Position numbers and translations under genes: made by a program. From Vibrio aestivus (GTDB taxonomy: Bacteria; Pseudomonadota; Gammaproteobacteria; Enterobacterales; Vibrionaceae), in contig JYJN01000203.1 in assembly GCA_003263845.1 (NCBI GenBank), forward strand, positions 1 to 34,048: a DNA stretch of 34,048 nt, given 5' to 3'. The notes under the pieces are model-generated. The model searched no databases, had not been told where the DNA came from, and worked only from the letters and a program-made list of their open reading frames with translations. This document shows, piece after piece, positions 27,770-34,048 of this stretch (position 1 is its first letter; every line of letters starts with the position of its first letter).

Positions 27770-29992
27770 ATGAGCTACGAATTAGACGAAGACATTCTAC
27801 AGGACTTTTTGGTCGAAGCGGGAGAGATCCTAGAGCTGCTGTCAGAGCAGCTAGTTGAGTTGGAAAACAACCCAGAAGATAAAGATCTTCTTAATGCAAT
27901 CTTCCGTGGCTTCCACACCGTTAAAGGTGGTGCTGGGTTTTTGTCACTGACTGAACTTGTTGATACCTGCCATGGTGCAGAAAACGTGTTCGATATTCTG
28001 CGTAATGGTCAGCGCTCGGTTACCGCATCTCTGATGGATACCATGCTTCAAGCGTTAGATACGGTTAATGAGCAGTTTCAAGCGGTTCAAGATCGTGAGC
28101 CACTTCCACAAGCGGAACAAGCGCTCCTTGATGAGCTACATCGCTTATGTAAGCCAGAATCTGAAGATGAAGCAGCCGCTGAGCCTGTAGCACCTTCGGC
28201 TCCTGAACCAGAACCTGTTGTCGAGCCTGAAGTCAATGCCCCTGCGCCTTCTGCAGAGGCATCAAGTGGCGGGTCTATTGACGAAATTACCCAAGACGAA
28301 TTCGAAAAGCTTCTTGATGAGCTTCATGGTAAAGGTTCTGCACCAAGTTCCGCTTCTGCAGCACCGGCCGCTCCAGCTCCGACACCAGCAGCACCTGCTG
28401 CCAGTGAAGCGAGTGGCGATATCACTGATGATGAGTTTGAAAAACTGTTAGACGAACTTCATGGTTCTGGTAATAGCCCTTCGTCTATAGCTTCAGCTGC
28501 GGTCGCTCCGCCACCGCCTCCTCCGCCATCAAAACCTGCACCTTCTGCTGCCGCAGGCGGTGATGATTTGATGACAGACGAAGAGTTTGAAAAGCTGCTT
28601 GACGACTTACATGGTTCTGGAAAAGGCCCTTCTATTGAAGAGCTAGAAGCCGCAACTAAACCTGTTGCGCCACCACCGCAACCTAAACCTGCGATTGATC
28701 CTGCCCCTGCACCTGCACCAAAAGCGGCACCAGCTCCTGCTCCTAAAGCGGAAGCTAAACCGCCAGCTAAGAAAGACGCAGCGCCGCCGGCAACACAAAC
28801 TAAAAAACCTCAAGCAGAAGCGACCGTTCGTGTTGATACCTCTACGCTTGATACCATTATGAATATGGTAGGCGAGCTTGTACTGGTGAGAAACCGTCTG
28901 CTCAGCTTAGGCTTGAATAGTAACGATGAAGAGATGTCTAAGGCCGTTGCCAACCTAGATGTCGTTACTGCTGACTTGCAAGGCGCGGTAATGAAAACCC
29001 GCATGCAACCAATCAAAAAGGTATTTGGTCGATTCCCACGAGTCGTTCGAGATATTGCTCGTAGCTTGAAGAAAGACATCAACCTTGAAATGCGCGGTGA
29101 AGATACGGATCTTGATAAGAACTTGGTGGAAGCCCTTGCGGATCCACTGATTCACTTAGTTCGTAACTCGGTAGACCACGGTATTGAAATGCCAGATGAC
29201 CGTGTCGCAGCAGGTAAGTCTCGCCAAGGTAAAGTGATACTTTCCGCTTCTCAAGAAGGCGACCATATTGAACTTGCTATCGTTGATGATGGCGGTGGTA
29301 TGGATCCAGATAAGCTTCGTGGCATTGCAGTAAAACGCGGCATGATGGACGAAGACGCGGCCTCTCGATTGACAGATAAAGAGTGTTTCAATCTTATCTT
29401 CATGCCTGGCTTCTCAAGTAAAGAACAGATTTCGGACATCTCTGGGCGAGGTGTGGGTATGGACGTTGTGAAAACGGCCATCAACACATTAAACGGCTCG
29501 ATTGATATCGACTCAGAGATGGGTAAGGGTACAAAGATTACGATCAAGGTGCCACTAACTCTTGCGATTCTACCAACACTAATGGTTGGTGTTGCAGGCC
29601 ATCCATTTGCTCTACCGTTGGCGAGTGTGAACGAGATTTTCCATCTTGATCTAAGTCGTACCAACGTGGTTGATGGTCAGTTGACAATCATTGTGCGCGA
29701 GAAATCCATCCCACTGTTCTACCTACAAAACTGGTTAGCGCCACAAGCTGGTCAAGTTGAGTTGCGTAAAGGACACGGGCATGTAGTCATCGTCCAGCTA
29801 GGTAGTCAACGAGTTGGCTTTGTGGTTGATAGCCTCATTGGCCAAGAAGAAGTGGTTATCAAACCACTAGACAATTTGCTACAAGGCACGCCAGGTATGG
29901 CGGGCGCTACGATTACGAGTGACGGTCATATTGCATTGATCTTAGATGTACCAGACCTACTGAAGCAGTACGCAGCTGCCTCAAGAATCTAG
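27770..29992 (+). CDS. cheA: Chemotaxis histidine kinase CheA with a motif-repeat linker
   Basis: CheA autophosphorylates and passes phosphate to CheY and CheB. In 740 residues: P1 (HPt) at about 1-125 with phospho-His H49 in FHTVKGGAGFLSL; a Pro/Ala/Glu-rich linker (about 130-345) where I see no folded P2 domain; P3 dimerisation from about 351 (RVDTSTLDTIMNMVGELVLV); P4 ATPase with the N box DPLIHLVRNSVDHGIEMP, G1 VDDGGGMDPDKL and ISGRGVGMDVVKT; and P5, a CheW-like domain, to the end. The linker holds three near-identical motifs: DEFEKLLDELHG (176-187), DEFEKLLDELHG (221-232) and EEFEKLLDDLHG (271-282). They resemble the CheY-binding tail of CheZ. In Vibrio the ParP AIF domain is also reported to contact a CheA localisation domain. 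The gene is intact. Confidence 0.96.
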   Translation: MSYELDEDILQDFLVEAGEILELLSEQLVELENNPEDKDLLNAIFRGFHTVKGGAGFLSLTELVDTCHGAENVFDILRNGQRSVTASLMDTMLQALDTVNEQFQAVQDREPLPQAEQALLDELHRLCKPESEDEAAAEPVAPSAPEPEPVVEPEVNAPAPSAEASSGGSIDEITQDEFEKLLDELHGKGSAPSSASAAPAAPAPTPAAPAASEASGDITDDEFEKLLDELHGSGNSPSSIASAAVAPPPPPPPSKPAPSAAAGGDDLMTDEEFEKLLDDLHGSGKGPSIEELEAATKPVAPPPQPKPAIDPAPAPAPKAAPAPAPKAEAKPPAKKDAAPPATQTKKPQAEATVRVDTSTLDTIMNMVGELVLVRNRLLSLGLNSNDEEMSKAVANLDVVTADLQGAVMKTRMQPIKKVFGRFPRVVRDIARSLKKDINLEMRGEDTDLDKNLVEALADPLIHLVRNSVDHGIEMPDDRVAAGKSRQGKVILSASQEGDHIELAIVDDGGGMDPDKLRGIAVKRGMMDEDAASRLTDKECFNLIFMPGFSSKEQISDISGRGVGMDVVKTAINTLNGSIDIDSEMGKGTKITIKVPLTLAILPTLMVGVAGHPFALPLASVNEIFHLDLSRTNVVDGQLTIIVREKSIPLFYLQNWLAPQAGQVELRKGHGHVVIVQLGSQRVGFVVDSLIGQEEVVIKPLDNLLQGTPGMAGATITSDGHIALILDVPDLLKQYAAASRI

Positions 29993-30019
29993 TTCGCACT
30001 CGCTTGAAAAAGGAATACT

Positions 30020-31135
30020 ATGGCGATTAAAGTGTTAGTCGTTGATGACTCTAGTTTTTTTAGAAGACGTGTTAGTGAAATCATCAATGCGGAATCGCGC
30101 TTAGAAGTGATTGATGTTGCTGTTAACGGTAAAGAGGCAGTGGAAAAAGCGCTGTCTCTTAAGCCTGACGTCATCACTATGGATATTGAAATGCCAGTAA
30201 TGGATGGGATTACTGCCGTGAAAGAGATCATGGCCAAGAATCCTATCCCTATTCTGATGTTTTCATCCCTTACCCATGATGGTGCTAAAGCAACACTCGA
30301 CGCATTAGATGCAGGTGCGTTGGACTTCTTGCCAAAGAAATTTGAAGATATTGCTCGTAACCGCGATGAGGCAGTGTCACTGCTACAGCAGCGAGTCATT
30401 CAAATTTCATCGCGTCGTTCAATGATGCGCAGGCCGCTCCGTCCAGCTGCTCCAGCGAGAACAGCACGTCCAGCCGCAACGACAAGCGCATTGACTTCAA
30501 AGCCTGCGGCTAAGCCTGCGGCTCCGGCAGCTACGCGTTTTCGTGCATCGGGCAAGAAATACCAAATAACAGCCATTGGTACATCAACAGGTGGCCCAGT
30601 CGCTTTGCAGAAAATTCTCACGAGTCTTCCGTCAAACTATCCTCACCCAATATTGTTGATTCAACATATGCCCGCAACCTTTACAGCGGCGTTTGCTAGT
30701 CGTTTGAATTCTCTTTGTAAAATTCAGGTGAAAGAGGCCAGTGACGGTGATGTATTGAAACCTGGCGTGGCTTATCTTGCGCCCGGCGGTAAGCAAATGA
30801 TGGTCGATGGCCGACCAGGCTCCGCTAAGCTGCGAATCATTGATGGCGGCGAGCGCATGAATTACAAACCATGTGTGGACGTTACGTTTGGGTCTGCAGC
30901 AAAAATCTATGCAGATAAAGTCCTATCAATGGTATTGACGGGAATGGGTGCCGATGGCCGCGAAGGCGCTCGAATGCTCAAGTCAGCAGGTGCAACTATC
31001 TGGGCACAAGATGAAGAGAGCTGTGTTGTTTATGGCATGCCACAAGCTGTTGCTAAAGCGGGGATCTCTACTGAAGACCTTCCTCTTGAGCGCATTGCTG
31101 AAAGAATGCTTGTTGAAGTTGGCCTTGCCAAATAG
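30020..31135 (+). CDS. cheB: Chemoreceptor glutamate methylesterase CheB
   Basis: CheB removes methyl groups from receptor glutamates, and deamidates glutamines, when phosphorylated by CheA. In 371 residues: a receiver domain (VLVVDDSSFFRRRV; phospho-aspartate D55 in VITMDIEMPVMDG; lysine in FLPKKFEDI), an Ala/Pro-rich linker (about 135-175), then the esterase domain with S189 (IGTSTGGPVALQ), H216 (LIQHMPATFT) and D312 (LTGMGADGRE) as the catalytic triad. GAAAAAGGAATACT before the ATG is a plausible ribosome-binding site. It lies 27 bases after cheA and 10 before parC. The gene is intact. Confidence 0.97.
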   Translation: MAIKVLVVDDSSFFRRRVSEIINAESRLEVIDVAVNGKEAVEKALSLKPDVITMDIEMPVMDGITAVKEIMAKNPIPILMFSSLTHDGAKATLDALDAGALDFLPKKFEDIARNRDEAVSLLQQRVIQISSRRSMMRRPLRPAAPARTARPAATTSALTSKPAAKPAAPAATRFRASGKKYQITAIGTSTGGPVALQKILTSLPSNYPHPILLIQHMPATFTAAFASRLNSLCKIQVKEASDGDVLKPGVAYLAPGGKQMMVDGRPGSAKLRIIDGGERMNYKPCVDVTFGSAAKIYADKVLSMVLTGMGADGREGARMLKSAGATIWAQDEESCVVYGMPQAVAKAGISTEDLPLERIAERMLVEVGLAK

Positions 31136-31145
31136 AGGGAATTAA

Positions 31146-31914
31146 ATGATTGTCTGGAGTGTGGCTAATCAGAAAGGTGGCGTAGGAAAAACAACGACTA
31201 CCATCACCTTAGCTGGTTTGTTAAGTAAACAAGGTAAACGAGTCCTGCTAGTGGATACGGATCCACATGGGTCTTTGACGACTTATCTTGGTTATGACTC
31301 TGATGCAGTCTCTGCCAGTCTTTTCGATCTATTTCAGCTCAAAGAGTTTAAGCCAGAAACGGTCAAACCTATTATCTTGCAATCGAATGTAGAAGGTATC
31401 GATATCATTCCTGCTCACATGTCGCTTGCAACCTTAGACCGGGTGATGGGAAACCGCAGCGGTATGGGGTTAATTCTTAAACGTGCACTTTTGGCCTTGC
31501 GTAGTGAATACGATTACGTCTTGATTGATTGCCCGCCAATTTTGGGTGTGATGATGGTCAATGCTTTAGCGGCGAGTAATCGTATCCTTATCCCTGTCCA
31601 AACAGAGTTTTTGGCGATGAAGGGCTTAGAGCGTATGGTTAGAACGCTGACTATTATGCAGAAATCACGCAATAAGGGTTTTAACGTAACGATTGTTCCT
31701 ACGATGTACGACAAGCGCACGAATGCGTCACTTCAAACGTTGACTCAATTAAAGCGTGACTACCCCGACCAAGTCTGGAATTCAGCAATACCGATTGACA
31801 CAAAGTTTAGAGACGCAAGCTTGAAGCATTTACCGGTTTCACATTTCGCCGCAGGTAGCCGAGGGGTATTCGCTTATAAACAGCTGCTTCTTCACCTTGA
31901 GAGGTTAGCGGTTG

Positions 31915-31922
<8 letters not shown>
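31146..31922 (+). CDS. parC: ParC, ParA-like ATPase that partitions the chemotaxis array
   Basis: A ParA/MinD-family ATPase of 258 residues with the deviant Walker A KGGVGKTTTTITLAG (10-24), the switch I-like VDTDPHGSLTTYLGY and Walker B YVLIDCPPILGVMMVNALAA. In Vibrio, ParC recruits chemosensory arrays to the old pole and moves them to the new pole before division, with help from ParP and anchoring by HubP. The position inside the che cluster directly before parP separates it from chromosome-partition ParA. The ATG has AGAGGGA upstream. The last 8 bases overlap parP. The gene is intact. Confidence 0.93.
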
Positions 31923-32979
<1,057 letters not shown>

Positions 32980-33016
32980 ATCATTTATGTCGGCAACGAC
33001 TTAGAGAGGAAAAGGT

Positions 33017-33511
33017 ATGTCTCAAACAAATGAAGTCGAAGTAAGAAAAGAACAGTCTAACGACGAAGTGCTTCAGTGGGTGACGTTCCAGTTAGAAGAA
33101 GAAACCTACGGTATCAATGTAATGCAAGTGCGCGAAGTGCTTCGTTATACTGAAATCGCCCCTGTTCCTGGAGCACCAAATTACGTACTCGGTATCATTA
33201 ACCTGCGTGGTAACGTGGTTACTGTTATCGATACACGCTCTCGCTTTGGCCTGATGGAAGGTGAGATCACAGATAATACTCGTATTATCGTGATTGAATC
33301 AGAGCATCAAGTGATTGGTATTCTTGTCGATAGCGTCGCTGAAGTGGTTTACCTTCGCTCTTCTGAAATCGATACAACACCAAGTGTGGGTACTGATGAA
33401 AGTGCTAAGTTCATTCAAGGTGTGAGTAACCGTGACGGTAAGCTGCTTATTTTGGTTGATCTTAACAAGCTACTTACTGATGAAGAGTGGGATGAAATGG
33501 CTCATCTGTAA
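33017..33511 (+). CDS. cheW: Chemotaxis coupling protein CheW
   Basis: CheW bridges CheA (P5) and the chemoreceptors in the array. The 164-residue protein is a single CheW domain with the usual conserved segments: WVTFQLEEETYGINVMQVRE, APNYVLGIINLRGNVVTVID, SRFGL and VIGILVDSVAEVVYL. Ribosome-binding site AGAGAGGAAAAGGT lies just before the ATG. It follows parP by 37 bases with no terminator, and its stop shares one base with the next start (TAATG). The gene is intact. Confidence 0.97.
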   Translation: MSQTNEVEVRKEQSNDEVLQWVTFQLEEETYGINVMQVREVLRYTEIAPVPGAPNYVLGIINLRGNVVTVIDTRSRFGLMEGEITDNTRIIVIESEHQVIGILVDSVAEVVYLRSSEIDTTPSVGTDESAKFIQGVSNRDGKLLILVDLNKLLTDEEWDEMAHL

Positions 33512-34005
33512 TGACCACAGAACAGTTAACAAGTCTGCCTGTTATCGCGGGCGTGGCAGTAGCGCTGATACTACTGCTTTTGCTCGGCTTGTTTAGGCTT
33601 AAACGAAGTATCAACACTTTATCTAATCATCATCGCCAACAGTCTCGGGCGTTAGATAAAGAACTTCAGAAGGCCAACAAGCAGTTACTTGAAGTAAGAT
33701 CAGTGGTTGTTGGGCTAGGGCAAAAGCTTAGTGAGCAACAAGAGCTCATTCACTATCAAAACGAAAGGCTCAATGAGTTAGAAAATGCTGATAGTGACGG
33801 GAGGCTATACTCTCGTGCCAGTAAAATGGTCAAGTTAGGTGCAGGGATTAATGAGCTGATAGAAGAGTGCGAGTTACCCAAAGCGGAAGCAGAGCTGATG
33901 ATGTCTCTTCAGAAGAAGTTGGCAGGAAAAGAAACAATTCCACCGCTAGAAGGATCGCCTGAGCGTTCGTCTAAACCGCCTCCTCGTAGGACTGCACGGA
34001 AATAA
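33511..34005 (+). CDS. DUF2802 membrane-anchored coiled-coil protein
   Basis: The 164-residue product has one N-terminal membrane helix (about 9-28, PVIAGVAVALILLLLLGLFR), a coiled-coil segment (about 35-95, with LDKELQKANKQLLEVRSV and QNERLNELENA) and a conserved DUF2802-like helical end (ASKMVKLGAGINELIEECEL, then PKAEAELMMSLQKKL) before a basic, Pro-rich tail. The function is not established; its constant position after cheW in Vibrio and related genera suggests a motility or array-linked role, which is inference. Translation is coupled to cheW by the TAATG overlap. It is probably the last gene of the operon, given the hairpin that follows. Confidence 0.85.
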   Translation: MTTEQLTSLPVIAGVAVALILLLLLGLFRLKRSINTLSNHHRQQSRALDKELQKANKQLLEVRSVVVGLGQKLSEQQELIHYQNERLNELENADSDGRLYSRASKMVKLGAGINELIEECELPKAEAELMMSLQKKLAGKETIPPLEGSPERSSKPPPRRTARK

Positions 34006-34032
34006 GTCGATTGATCTTATTGTTTACAAAAA

Positions 34033-34048
34033 GGAAGCATATGCTTCC
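34033..34048 (+). terminator. Probable terminator, cut by the window end
   Basis: GGAAGCATATGCTTCC is a perfect palindrome that can form a 6-bp stem with loop ATAT, preceded by AAAAA (34028-34032). The expected T run would lie just past the last base, so the call is probable only. Confidence 0.6.

Noticed and set aside
28218..28862. Alternative frames over the CheA linker
   Set aside because: They are products of the repetitive Pro/Ala/Glu coding sequence and carry no independent signal.

Overview
The window looks like chromosome 1 of a Vibrio species. The main reasons are the block fimV/hubP-truA-accD-folC-dedD-cvpA-purF, a divergent znuA/znuCB locus, and the polar-flagellum and chemotaxis block flhA-flhF-flhG-fliA-cheY-cheZ-cheA-cheB-parC-parP-cheW-DUF2802. 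ParC/ParP and FlhF/FlhG beside the che genes are a signature of polarly flagellated gamma-proteobacteria, Vibrio above all. The species cannot be fixed from the sequence alone.

Layout. (1) 1-7046: the 3' end of fimV/hubP with its terminator, truA, then accD-folC-dedD-cvpA-purF, with a PurR-type operator before cvpA and a two-way terminator after purF. (2) 7059-9629: zinc uptake, znuC-znuB on the minus strand and znuA on the plus strand, around a shared Zur-type box. (3) 9799-13154: a large membrane-spanning propeller protein with a C-terminal AraC DNA-binding domain. (4) 13155-14200: about 1 kb without a gene, holding four consecutive hairpins that may be a structured RNA. (5) 14201-17614: a HIT-family protein, argS, a MITE-like palindromic repeat and a YecM-like protein. 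(6) 17650-21145: an M16 (insulinase-like) peptidase and sixA, divergent. (7) 21261-34048: a sigma-54-type promoter followed by flhAFG, fliA, the che genes, parC/parP, cheW and a membrane-anchored coiled-coil protein.

How the genes work together. The last 13 kb builds and places the single polar flagellum (FlhA export gate, FlhF placement, FlhG number control, FliA late sigma factor), controls its switching (CheY/Z/A/B/W), and partitions the chemosensory array to the pole (ParC/ParP). The polar anchor HubP, known to work with ParC and FlhG, is encoded at the other end of the window.

Two points matter most for a reader. First, eleven genes carry 13 or 14 single-base frameshifts, nearly all in short homopolymer runs and including the essential argS; this is far more likely sequencing error than decay, so I annotate these genes as whole CDSs. 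Second, the CheA linker, where a P2 domain would normally lie, carries three copies of an EFEKLLD-type motif resembling the CheY-binding peptides of CheZ and FliM. Related segments occur in ParP and HubP. Most of the window is core genome; the CheA motif array, the AraC-fused sensor and the intergenic hairpin cluster are the parts most worth following up.
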